Shown: one piece after another, positions 18,598-26,002 of the stretch
Numbering within the stretch: the stretch's first letter is position 1
How the letters are laid out: every line of letters starts with the position of its first letter
NCBI RefSeq assembly: GCF_006438785.1
Contig: NZ_RCZB01000003.1
Coordinates: forward strand, 588,964-652,963
DNA from: Rhodanobacter glycinis
GTDB taxonomy: Bacteria > Pseudomonadota > Gammaproteobacteria > Xanthomonadales > Rhodanobacteraceae
Reading direction: 5' to 3'
Length of the DNA stretch: 64,000 nt
The notes under the pieces: generated by a model
What the model saw: the letters and a program-made list of their open reading frames with translations, nothing else
What the model was told of the DNA's origin: nothing
Databases searched by the model: none
Translations under genes and position numbers: made by a program

Positions 18598-19428
18598 TCA
18601 GCCGTGGCTGAGTCCGGTCACGTGGCGATCGTCGTCGTATTCCACACAGGTGTCGGCCAGTGCCGGCAAGGTGGCCAGCGCGTGTCGACTGAGCCGCTCG
18701 AAATGTGCCAGGAACCGCTCCATCGCCGGCGCATCCATCGCCAGCGGCGCATGCCGCGCCAGCAGGTCCTGTTCCTGCTCGCCACGCCAGCGTCGCACGA
18801 TCTCCCAGCCTGGCGCCTGCAGCACGATCAAGGCATCGAACTTGCGCCATAACGGCTGATAGCCGCGCAGCTGCTTGTTGACCCAGTGCCGCCAGCTGCC
18901 GTCCGGATCCTCCTTGAGCTCCAGCGCGTTGACCGGCCTGGCCAGTGCGGCCTGCAGCTGCGGGCGGATGCCCAGCGCCCAGCCCTCCACGATCACCAGC
19001 TTTGGCGGCCGTGTGATTCGCGGCCAGCGCGAGGGCGAAAAACGGGTGTCGCGGCCCTTGTCGAAACGCGGGTGCGATACCGGCAGCTTGTCCGAGGCGT
19101 GCGGCAGCGCAGCCAGCACCGACATCATCAACTCGATCTCGTGCGTGCCCGGAACGCCACGGCTGCGGAGCAGCGGATGCACGTCGCGCGCCAGTGCCTC
19201 GCGGTCGCTGCGGGCGTAATAGAAGTCATCCAGCGAGAGCACCTCGGTGGCCCAGCCGCGGGCTTCGGCCTGGCCTTTCATCACCCGCGCCAGCGTGCTC
19301 TTGCCACTGCCCTGCAGGCCGGACAGGCCGAGGATGTAGGGGCGTCGCGAGCGGGCAATGCGCCCGGCGTACTGGTCGAGCAGATGACCGGCGAGCGCCT
19401 CGTTCTGCATGTCGGCGTGAGACATCAT
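18598..19428 (-). CDS. P-loop kinase, D-glycerate 3-kinase type
   Basis: A 276-residue P-loop kinase with Walker A in GLSGLQGSGKSTLARVM (about residues 34-50), SLDDFYYAR after it and the FDKGRDTRF and IVEGWALGIRP motifs. It fits the COG4240 family, which contains plant and cyanobacterial glycerate 3-kinase and yeast Tda10. The substrate is inferred from family only. Two consecutive ATG codons (19428, 19425) or a third at 19410 could be the start; none has a clear ribosome site. Confidence 0.75.
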   Translation of the reverse strand: MMSHADMQNEALAGHLLDQYAGRIARSRRPYILGLSGLQGSGKSTLARVMKGQAEARGWATEVLSLDDFYYARSDREALARDVHPLLRSRGVPGTHEIELMMSVLAALPHASDKLPVSHPRFDKGRDTRFSPSRWPRITRPPKLVIVEGWALGIRPQLQAALARPVNALELKEDPDGSWRHWVNKQLRGYQPLWRKFDALIVLQAPGWEIVRRWRGEQEQDLLARHAPLAMDAPAMERFLAHFERLSRHALATLPALADTCVEYDDDRHVTGLSHG

Positions 19429-19582
19429 CCGCGGGATACCCTGGTTCCGGGAAGGATTTCCGCTACCGGCAGGTGGCGGTCACGCAGTATCCCGCAAACG
19501 GATGCGCCGCGTTCACGTTTCATGGCGGGGAATGGGGTCGCCAGCGGCGCTGCCGTGGTACTGGATGAATGGGGCATTGCAC

Positions 19583-19618
19583 TATCATCTGTCAGGTTCA
19601 TCTGCGCCATGATGGCGC
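19583..19618 (+). promoter_or_regulatory. Candidate -10 and small hairpin upstream of pdxH
   Basis: TATCAT at 19583-19588 could be the pdxH -10 element. It is followed by the near-palindrome GCGCCAT-G-ATGGCGC (19604-19618). The 227-base gap between the divergent kinase and pdxH holds nothing else I can recognise. Confidence 0.3.
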
Positions 19619-19655
19619 GTGTCGGCCACGATGCAAAAGGAAAGTTTCAAACATC

Positions 19656-20243
19656 ATGCTCAACTCCGAGATCCTGGACACCTTCCTGCGACTGCTGGAC
19701 GAGGCCAAGGCCAGCGGCGACCGCGAGCCGACGGCGATGAACCTGGCCACCGTCGACAGCTCCGGCCGGGTTGCCTCGCGCATCGTGCTGCTCAAGGGCG
19801 TCGACGAGCGCGGTTTCCGTTTCCACACCAACTACCAGAGCGACAAGGGTAGCCAGCTTGAGGCGCATCCGCAGGTCGCCCTGTGCTTCCATTGGAAGCA
19901 GCTGCGCGACGGTGTGCAGGTGCGCGTGGAAGGTGCCTCGCGCAAATTGCAGGACGAGGAGTCAGACGCGTACTTCGCCAGCCGCCCGCGCCAGAGCCAG
20001 ATCGGCGCATGGGCGTCGCTGCAGTCGCAGACGTTGCCCGACCGCGACGCGTTCGAGCAACGGGTGGCACGCTACGAACACGAGTTCGATGGGCGCGACG
20101 TGACCCGGCCGCCGCACTGGGGCGGCTACGTGGTGGAGCCGGACATGCTGGAGTTCTGGTACGGCGCCGAGTTCCGCCTGCATGAACGCGTACGCTGGAG
20201 CCGACACGGCCAGACCTGGACGAGCCGGTTGCTGTACCCGTGA
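19656..20243 (+). CDS. pdxH: Pyridoxine/pyridoxamine 5'-phosphate oxidase
   Basis: A 195-residue FMN enzyme that oxidises PNP and PMP to pyridoxal 5'-phosphate. FMN/substrate-binding segments RIVLLKGVDERGF, FHTNYQSDKG, SRPRQSQIGAWAS and the C-terminal RLHERVRW...WTSRLLYP are in the usual order. Length is slightly shorter than E. coli (218) because the N-terminal tail is missing. The start at 19656 (MLNSEILDTF) is the natural one; the open frame continues upstream. Its stop overlaps the GTG of the next gene. Confidence 0.95.
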   Translation: MLNSEILDTFLRLLDEAKASGDREPTAMNLATVDSSGRVASRIVLLKGVDERGFRFHTNYQSDKGSQLEAHPQVALCFHWKQLRDGVQVRVEGASRKLQDEESDAYFASRPRQSQIGAWASLQSQTLPDRDAFEQRVARYEHEFDGRDVTRPPHWGGYVVEPDMLEFWYGAEFRLHERVRWSRHGQTWTSRLLYP

Positions 20244-21055
20244 GTCCCGGCGCGATGCCGGGTGACGCGTACCCGCAACGCATCGTCTGCCTCACCGAGG
20301 AGCCGACCGAGGTGCTGTACGCACTCGGCGAGGATCACCGCATCGTCGGCATCTCCGGTTTCACCGTGCGGCCGCCGCGGGCGCGCAAGGAGAAGCCGAA
20401 GGTTTCTGCGTTCACCAGCGCAAAGATCGGCGAGATCCTGAAACTGGAGCCCGACCTGGCGATCGGCTTCTCAGATATCCAGGCGGACATTGCCCGCGAG
20501 TTGATCAAGGCCGGCGTCGAGGTGTGGATCAGCAATCATCGCAGCGTCGATGGCATCCTCGCCTATATCCGCCGGCTCGGTGCGATGGTGGGCGCTTACG
20601 AAAAAGCCGAGGCTTACGCCCAGCGCGCCGAGCGGCACATCGCCGACATCCGCGCCGCCGTCGCGCAGTTGCCGCGGCGTCCGAAGGTGTATTTCGAGGA
20701 GTGGGACGAACCGATCATCACCGGCATCCGCTGGGTCGCCGAGATCATCGGCATCGCTGGCGGCGATGACTGCTTCCCCGAACTCGCGCGCGAGCCGCTG
20801 GCGAAACAGCGCATCCTTGCCAACGGTGATGAGGTGGTGCGGCGCGCGCCGGACATCATTCTCGGCTCCTGGTGCGGCAAACGCTTCCGGCCGGAACGCA
20901 TGGTGGCGAGGCCTGGCTGGGACACCATCCCGGCGGTGCGCCACGGCGACCTGCATGAGATCAAGTCGCCGATCATCCTGCAGCCGGGGCCGGCGGCGTT
21001 GTTCGACGGGTTGGACGAGATCCATCGGATCATTGCCGACTGGGCGCTGCGCTGA
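20240..21055 (+). CDS. BtuF-like cobalamin/iron-chelate binding protein without signal peptide
   Basis: A 271-residue protein of the BtuF/FepB periplasmic-binding superfamily (TroA-like fold): RIVCLTEEPTEVLYALGE start, GEILKLEPDLAIGFS, a long connecting helix around residues 110-140, then VYFEEWDEPIITG and a WDTIPAVRHGDL region. The protein has no signal peptide: the first 15 residues (MSPGAMPGDAYPQR) are polar, so it would stay in the cytoplasm. The GTG start overlaps the pdxH stop by 4 bases, so the two are translationally coupled. No ABC permease is nearby. Confidence 0.8.
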   Translation: MSPGAMPGDAYPQRIVCLTEEPTEVLYALGEDHRIVGISGFTVRPPRARKEKPKVSAFTSAKIGEILKLEPDLAIGFSDIQADIARELIKAGVEVWISNHRSVDGILAYIRRLGAMVGAYEKAEAYAQRAERHIADIRAAVAQLPRRPKVYFEEWDEPIITGIRWVAEIIGIAGGDDCFPELAREPLAKQRILANGDEVVRRAPDIILGSWCGKRFRPERMVARPGWDTIPAVRHGDLHEIKSPIILQPGPAALFDGLDEIHRIIADWALR

Positions 21056-21072
21056 TCCTTTTTGATTTTTGC

Positions 21073-21148
21073 GGGAGCGGCTTCGGCCGCGATGCCGTTT
21101 CTCTTCGCAGTACAAACAGATCCGAGCATTGCGGCCGAAGCTGCTCCC
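21073..21148. repeat. REP pair between convergent genes
   Basis: GGGAGCGGCTTCGGCCGCGATG (in two pieces: GGGAGCGGCTTC at 21073-21084, GGCCGCGATG at 21085-21094) and an inverted copy at 21127-21148 differing at two positions. Each unit contains its own hairpin GCGGC-TTCG-GCCGC. This is the REP/BIME layout seen in Pseudomonas and Xanthomonadales, placed between two gene ends. Confidence 0.85.
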
Positions 21149-21161
21149 ACAACGACGCGGC

Positions 21162-21737
21162 TCAGCCGCTCATGGCCAGCCGGGCGCCCAGGTCGAGCAG
21201 CGGTGCGGCGAGCAACAGGCGCGCAAGCAGCAGCACGAGCATCACGACCATCGGGGCGAAGTCGATGTTGCCGGCGACCAGCTTGCCGTGCAGGGGTCGC
21301 AGCAGCGGAGCGACGATGCTGCCGGCCAGCCGCAGGAGCGGTTGCCGGCGATCGACGGCGAACATGCTCAGCAGGGACCAGCCGAAGATCAACACCAGAT
21401 AGAACAGCAGCACGAAGTCGAGCAGTTCGGCCAGCGCCAGTACCACGGCGCCGACCGGGTGCGGCATCACGCCGAGCAGGGCGAACAGCAACAGGCGCTT
21501 GACCAGCATCGCCAGCCACGCCAGCAACAGAGCGGCCAGATTGATCCGGCGCCAGTTCGGCAGCACGCGGCGGATCGGCGCCAGCACCGGGTTGGTGTAG
21601 CGGTAGACGAACTGGCTGAGCGGATTGTTGAAGTCCGCGCGGCAGGCTTCGGCCAATACGCGCAACAACAGCAGCGTGACGACGGCGTCGAATGCCAGCT
21701 CGATCAGCATGGACAGTGCATTCAGCAGATAGCTCAC
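21162..21737 (-). CDS. YggT family membrane protein
   Basis: A 191-residue inner-membrane protein made of two tandem YggT repeats, each with two helices (first near 1-85, second near 100-185), including the NPLSQFVYRYTNPVLAPIRR-type stretch (20 residues) typical of the family. YggT proteins have been linked to osmotic stress and, in some bacteria and plastids, to cell-division or thylakoid factors. Its start overlaps the proC stop by 4 bases, matching the widespread proC-yggT pairing. Confidence 0.9.
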   Translation of the reverse strand: MSYLLNALSMLIELAFDAVVTLLLLRVLAEACRADFNNPLSQFVYRYTNPVLAPIRRVLPNWRRINLAALLLAWLAMLVKRLLLFALLGVMPHPVGAVVLALAELLDFVLLFYLVLIFGWSLLSMFAVDRRQPLLRLAGSIVAPLLRPLHGKLVAGNIDFAPMVVMLVLLLARLLLAAPLLDLGARLAMSG

Positions 21738-22558
21738 GAGACCTTGTCCAGTTCGGCGGCGAGTTCCACGCCACGTTGGGTGGCGGCGGCGATGGCGCGG
21801 GCCACGATGCGTGGCAGGTCATCGGCGCTGAAGCTTTCCAGGGCAGCCTGAGTGGTGCCATGGGGCGAGGTGACGCGTTGGCGCAGTACGGCAGGATCCT
21901 CACCGCCTTCGGCCAGCATGCGGCCGGCGCCGAGGCAGGTCTGGGCGGCGAGCGCGCGGGCGGTATCGCGTGGCAGGCCCTGGGCGACGGCGGCGGTTTC
22001 CAGTGCTTCGACCAGGGCGAAGAAATACGCCGGGCCGGAGCCGGACACAGCGGTGACGGTGTCCATCAGTGCCTCGTCGTCGATCCAGCGGGTGATGCCG
22101 GCGGCGTCCAGGATGTGCTGCGCCTGCGCCTTCTGAGACGGGCTGACCCGGCTGTTCGCGCACAGGCCGGTGGCGCCGGCGCCGATCAGCGCCGGCGTGT
22201 TCGGCATGCAGCGAACGATCGGCAGGCCGCTGCCAAACCAGCGCTCCAGCTGGTCCAGCCGCACACCGGCGGCGATCGAGATCAGCAGTGGCCGATTGCG
22301 TTGCAGGATGTCGCGCAGTTCGAGGTGGATCGCCGGCATGATCTGCGGCTTGACCGCGAGCAGGATGACTTCAGCCTCGGCAGCGGCGAGGCGGTTCTCG
22401 GCATAGCACGCGATGCCGAATTCGCGGCCGAGCGCTTGCCTGGCTTCAGCCAGCGGTTCGGCCACGTTGATCGTGGCCGGGGCCACGCCGGTTTTCAGCA
22501 AGCCGCCGATCAGGCTGCGCGCCATGTTGCCGCCGCCGATGAAGGCAAGTCGTGTCAT
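21734..22558 (-). CDS. proC: Pyrroline-5-carboxylate reductase
   Basis: A 274-residue enzyme that performs the last step of proline synthesis (NADPH-dependent). The Rossmann motif FIGGGNMARSLIGGLL starts at residue 5, VKPQIM and MPNTPALIGAGATGL follow, and the C-terminal ProC signature GSGPAYFFALVEALETAAV is present. The ATG at 22558 (MTRLAFIGGG) matches the family. In many relatives a yggS gene precedes proC next to pilT; here it is missing. Confidence 0.95.
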   Translation of the reverse strand: MTRLAFIGGGNMARSLIGGLLKTGVAPATINVAEPLAEARQALGREFGIACYAENRLAAAEAEVILLAVKPQIMPAIHLELRDILQRNRPLLISIAAGVRLDQLERWFGSGLPIVRCMPNTPALIGAGATGLCANSRVSPSQKAQAQHILDAAGITRWIDDEALMDTVTAVSGSGPAYFFALVEALETAAVAQGLPRDTARALAAQTCLGAGRMLAEGGEDPAVLRQRVTSPHGTTQAALESFSADDLPRIVARAIAAATQRGVELAAELDKVS

Positions 22559-22941
22559 GCAGGGTTCCTCAAGCCATCCAGACTGCATACCTTACCGGAG
22601 CCGGCGTCACCGCGAAGGAGTTTCGTGGACGCGTCGACCCTTGGCGGTTCGGCCGGTCCCGGGCGATCGCCCAATGCCGTGATGCGGGTCGAAGGACGAT
22701 TTATCGGGCGGGTACGCAAACCGGTCGACAGTTTCCGTGCCGAGGTTTGGAAAGACTGGCCGCACAGCCGGTTGCACGAGTAGTATCGACGCGGCTACAG
22801 GGGGATTCGGGTAGTTCGTTCAGGTGGTTCATGGCGCCTGCGCCATGCGCTGCGGCATACCACGCCGGCGAATGCCATCGGTCCCCTGATGTGGCATACG
22901 AATTCATGCCATCCAGACGATCGGTTGAGGGGAACGACAAG
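22559..22941. other. Intergenic region between divergent proC and pilT
   Basis: In these 383 bases the pilT promoter and proC promoter must both lie. I find a perfect-arm palindrome at 22892-22911 and a GAGGGGAACGA ribosome-site stretch before pilT. A short rightward open frame up to 22783 has no recognisable domain. No remnant of yggS is readable in any frame. Confidence 0.5.
22892..22911. promoter_or_regulatory. Palindrome upstream of pilT
   Basis: TGGCAT-ACGAATTC-ATGCCA has perfect 6-base arms around an 8-base centre, 31 bases before the pilT start. It is the size of a dimeric regulator site. I cannot name the regulator. Confidence 0.35.
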
Positions 22942-23979
22942 ATGGACATTGCCGAACTGCTTGCTTTCTCGGTGAAGAACAAGGCCTCGGACTTGCATTT
23001 GTCCGCCGGGCTGCCGCCGATGATCCGCGTTGACGGCGATGTCCGCCGAATCAACATTCCCGCGCTTGAGCACAAGCAGGTGCATTCGCTGATCTACGAC
23101 ATCATGTCGGACAAGCAGCGGCGCGATTACGAGGAGTTCTACGAAACCGACTTCTCGTTCGAGATTCCCGGGCTGGCGCGTTTCCGCGTCAACGCGTTCA
23201 ACCAGAACCGCGGCGCCGGTGCGGTGTTCCGTACGATTCCGTCCGAGGTGCTGACGCTGGAAGACCTCGGTTGCCCGCGCATCTTCAAGGAGTTGATCGA
23301 GCAGCCGCAGGGCCTGATCCTGGTGACCGGCCCGACCGGCTCGGGCAAGTCGACCACGCTGGCGGCGATGGTCGACCACATCAACAAGAACGAATACGGG
23401 CACATGCTCACGATCGAGGATCCGATCGAATTCGTGCACACCTCGCAGAAGTGCTTGGTGAACCAGCGCGAGATCCATCGCGACACGCTGGGTTTCAACG
23501 AGGCGCTGCGCTCGGCGTTGCGCGAGGATCCTGACTTCATCCTGGTCGGCGAGTTGCGCGATCTGGAAACCATTCGGCTGGCGCTGACCGCGGCGGAAAC
23601 CGGTCACTTGGTGTTCGCCACCGTGCATACCAGCTCGGCGGCCAAGACCATCGACCGCATCATCGACGTGTTCCCCGCCGGCGAGAAGCCGATGGTGCGC
23701 TCGATGCTGTCCGAGTCGTTGCGCGCGGTGGTGTCGCAGTCGCTGCTGAAGAAGGTCGGCGGCGGGCGCATCGCGGCGCACGAGATCATGGTCGGCATCC
23801 CGGCGATCCGCAACCTGATCCGCGAGGACAAGGTTGCGCAGATGTATTCGTCGATCCAGACCGGCCAGCAGTTCGGCATGCAGACGCTGGATCAGTGCCT
23901 GCAGGATCTGGTCAAGCGTGGCCTGGTGACGCGCCAGCAGGCGTCCAGCTACGCCAAGAACAAGGACAGCTTCAAGTGA
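22942..23979 (+). CDS. pilT: Type IV pilus retraction ATPase PilT
   Basis: A 345-residue hexameric secretion-type ATPase that depolymerises pili and drives twitching. Walker A is GPTGSGKSTTLAAM near residue 132, the Asp and His boxes follow (EDPIEF, REDPDFILVGELRD, TGHLVFATVHT), and the PilT-specific AIRNLIRE motif is present near residue 290, which separates it from PilU. The start at 22942 (MDIAELLAFSVKNKASDLHLSAG, beginning MDIAELLAF) is the family one; the frame is open far upstream. pilU follows. Confidence 0.97.
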   Translation: MDIAELLAFSVKNKASDLHLSAGLPPMIRVDGDVRRINIPALEHKQVHSLIYDIMSDKQRRDYEEFYETDFSFEIPGLARFRVNAFNQNRGAGAVFRTIPSEVLTLEDLGCPRIFKELIEQPQGLILVTGPTGSGKSTTLAAMVDHINKNEYGHMLTIEDPIEFVHTSQKCLVNQREIHRDTLGFNEALRSALREDPDFILVGELRDLETIRLALTAAETGHLVFATVHTSSAAKTIDRIIDVFPAGEKPMVRSMLSESLRAVVSQSLLKKVGGGRIAAHEIMVGIPAIRNLIREDKVAQMYSSIQTGQQFGMQTLDQCLQDLVKRGLVTRQQASSYAKNKDSFK

Positions 23980-23983
23980 AGCC

Positions 23984-24115
23984 GGGAATCGGGAATGGGG
24001 AACCGGGGATCGTTGAAAAGCGGGGGGGCGTCCATGCTTCCGGCTTGACGGCGCCGGGATCCTGCAACCGATTCGCAGCGTGCACCGATTCCCTATTCCC
24101 CATTCCCGATTCCCA
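23984..24115. repeat. Perfect 19-bp inverted repeat in the pilT-pilU gap
   Basis: GGGAATCGGGAATGGGGAA (23984-24002) recurs exactly inverted at 24097-24115. The two arms nearly fill the 147-base gap between pilT and pilU. Each arm is itself made of GGGAAT-like subunits. Similar G/A-rich intergenic repeats occur in Xanthomonadales genomes; the function is unknown. Confidence 0.85.
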
Positions 24116-24126
24116 GGGGTAGAGCC

Positions 24127-25296
24127 ATGAGCGATTTCGATTTCACCTCGTTCCTGAAACTGATGGTGCACAAGAAGGCATCGGATCTGTTCATCACGGC
24201 CGGTGTGGCGCCTTCGATGAAGGTGCAGGGCCGGATCGTGCCGATCACGCAGAGCCCGCTCAGTGTGCAGCAATCGCGCGACATGGTGCTCAACGTGATG
24301 ACGCCAGGGCAGCGCGAGGAATTCGAGAAAACCCACGAATGCCAATTCGCGATTTCCGCACAGGGCGTGGGCCGCTTCCGCGTATCGTGCTTCTACCAGC
24401 GCAACTGCGTCGGCATGGTGCTGCGCCGGATCGAGTCGAAGATTCCGACGCCCGAGGAACTGAACCTGCCGCCGGTGATCAAGCAATTGGCGATGACGAA
24501 GCGTGGCATCATCGTTTTCGTCGGCGCCACCGGTTCGGGCAAGTCGACCTCGCTGGCGGCAATGGTCGGCTATCGCAATCTGAATTCGACCGGTCACATC
24601 ATCACGATCGAGGACCCGATCGAGTACGTGCACAAGCACGAGGGCTGCATCATCACCCAGCGCGAAGTCGGCATCGATACCGATAGCTGGGACAATGCGC
24701 TGAAGAACACGCTGCGCCAGGCGCCTGACGTGATCATGATCGGCGAGGTGCGCACGCGCGAGGGCATGGATCACGCGATCGCGTTTGCCGAAACCGGCCA
24801 TCTGGTGCTGTGCACTCTGCACGCCAACAATGCGAACCAGGCGATGGACCGCATCCTGCATTTCTTCCCGGAGGATCGTCGCCAGCAATTGCTGATGGAT
24901 CTGTCGCTGAACCTGAAGGGCATCGTGGCGCAGATGCTGATCCCCACGCCCGACGGCAAGGCGCGCCGAGTCGCGGTGGAAGTGTTGCTGGGTACGCCGT
25001 TGGCGCAGGATTACATCCGTCAAGGCGAGATCCACAAGCTCAAGGAGTTGATGAAGGAATCGACCCTGCTCGGCATGAAGACGTTCGACCAGAGCCTGGT
25101 CGAGCTGTACCACGCCGGCGAGATCAGCTACGAGGACGCGCTGCGCCACGCCGACAGTTCCAACGAGGTGCGTCTGCGCATCAAGCTGGCACAAGGCGGT
25201 GACGCGCATACCTTGTCGCAAGGGCTGGACGGCGTGGAGCTGGAGGAAACCCGCGACACGCAGAACTTCGGCGGCAGCAATTTGCTGAACCGCTGA
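24127..25296 (+). CDS. pilU: PilT-like ATPase PilU
   Basis: A 389-residue PilT paralogue that cooperates with PilT in high-force pilus retraction. Walker A is GATGSGKSTSLAAM near residue 137, with EDPIEYVHKH, RQAPDVIMIGEVR and FAETGHLVLCTLHANNA following. It lacks the AIRNLIRE motif and has a longer C-terminal tail (ending FGGSNLLNR), both typical of PilU. The ATG has AGGGGTAGAGCC in front. A very strong hairpin follows the stop. Confidence 0.96.
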   Translation: MSDFDFTSFLKLMVHKKASDLFITAGVAPSMKVQGRIVPITQSPLSVQQSRDMVLNVMTPGQREEFEKTHECQFAISAQGVGRFRVSCFYQRNCVGMVLRRIESKIPTPEELNLPPVIKQLAMTKRGIIVFVGATGSGKSTSLAAMVGYRNLNSTGHIITIEDPIEYVHKHEGCIITQREVGIDTDSWDNALKNTLRQAPDVIMIGEVRTREGMDHAIAFAETGHLVLCTLHANNANQAMDRILHFFPEDRRQQLLMDLSLNLKGIVAQMLIPTPDGKARRVAVEVLLGTPLAQDYIRQGEIHKLKELMKESTLLGMKTFDQSLVELYHAGEISYEDALRHADSSNEVRLRIKLAQGGDAHTLSQGLDGVELEETRDTQNFGGSNLLNR

Positions 25297-25312
25297 AACG
25301 TTCTCCCGCGCG

Positions 25313-25355
25313 ATGAAATAAGGAAGGCGCCCGATGGGCGCCTTCCTTATTTCAT
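25313..25355. terminator. 20-bp bidirectional terminator hairpin
   Basis: A perfect 20-base inverted repeat (25313-25332 with 25336-25355) around a GAT loop; the core AAGGAAGGCGCCC is flanked by A-rich and T-rich ends, so it works in both directions. It serves the convergent pilU and BON-domain genes. Confidence 0.9.
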
Positions 25356-25367
25356 TACAGCCCGTTG

Positions 25368-25745
25368 CTATTTCTCGGCTGGCGGCATGCCACCGACCAT
25401 CAAGCCGCTGGTATCGACGCTTTTCACGCCCTTGACCAACTGGGCCACGCGCTGCGCCCGCATCTTCTCGTCCTGGGTGGAGACGGTACCGGTGAGCGTC
25501 ACCACGCCATCATTGGTGGACACCGAGATATCGCTGGCCGAGACACCCTTGGTGGTGCCGAACTCGGATTTCACCTTGGTGGTGATCCACGCGTCGGCAG
25601 CCTTGTCCGGGACGGTCTGATTGTCAGTCGATTTCTGCATCGGCTGGCTGGCGCCTTGTGCGATGGCCTGACTGAGTGGCAGGGCGAAGGCAAGCGCAAG
25701 GCCGGCGGCGAACATGCTGGTGCGGATCTTCGTATAGGTATGCAT
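25368..25745 (-). CDS. BON-domain periplasmic protein
   Basis: A 125-residue protein with a signal peptide (cleaved after AQG or nearby) and one BON domain from about residue 50 to 118 (AWITTKVKSEFG, then VVTLTGTVSTQ and a final VKGVKSVD). It is an OsmY-like protein with a single BON domain, where OsmY has two. Such proteins sit in the periplasm and associate with membranes under stress. The start at 25745 has AAGGAGATAGCC in front. Confidence 0.85.
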   Translation of the reverse strand: MHTYTKIRTSMFAAGLALAFALPLSQAIAQGASQPMQKSTDNQTVPDKAADAWITTKVKSEFGTTKGVSASDISVSTNDGVVTLTGTVSTQDEKMRAQRVAQLVKGVKSVDTSGLMVGGMPPAEK

Positions 25746-25954
25746 GGCTATCTCCTTGCTGGATGAAGGTCTGTCGGCGATAGCAGCCGTTGTCGCTGAT
25801 CGCCGGCTTCCGGGTGTCCATGGCAACAGCCACGCCGTGAACGCCGGGTGGTTGTGGCCGCGGCGGTTCAGCGGGTGATTACGAAGGCGAAGACCAGGTC
25901 ATGCCAATGTTGTCTTGATGTTGTGATGCATGGCGTGCCGTGAAGCGCGCCCAT

Positions 25955-25990
25955 AAAAAAACCGGGACGCCGCGGCGTCCCGGTTTTTTT
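25955..25990. terminator. Rho-independent terminator after the lipoprotein gene
   Basis: A7-CCGGGACGC (25955-25970) and GCGTCCCGG-T7 (25975-25990) form a long perfect stem with a CGCG loop. It is 13 bases past the lipoprotein stop. With A and T runs on both sides it can act in both directions. Confidence 0.9.
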
Positions 25991-26002
25991 AACGATGAAT
26001 CT

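Noticed and set aside
22600..22783. Short rightward reading frame before pilT (ending KDWPHSRLHE)
   Set aside because: No recognised domain and no clear ribosome site, and it lies in the divergent promoter region. Kept as intergenic.
22795..25221. An 808-codon open frame on the - strand opposite pilT and pilU
   Set aside because: It spans two clear genes and the intergenic gap and has no domain; an antisense artefact of high GC.
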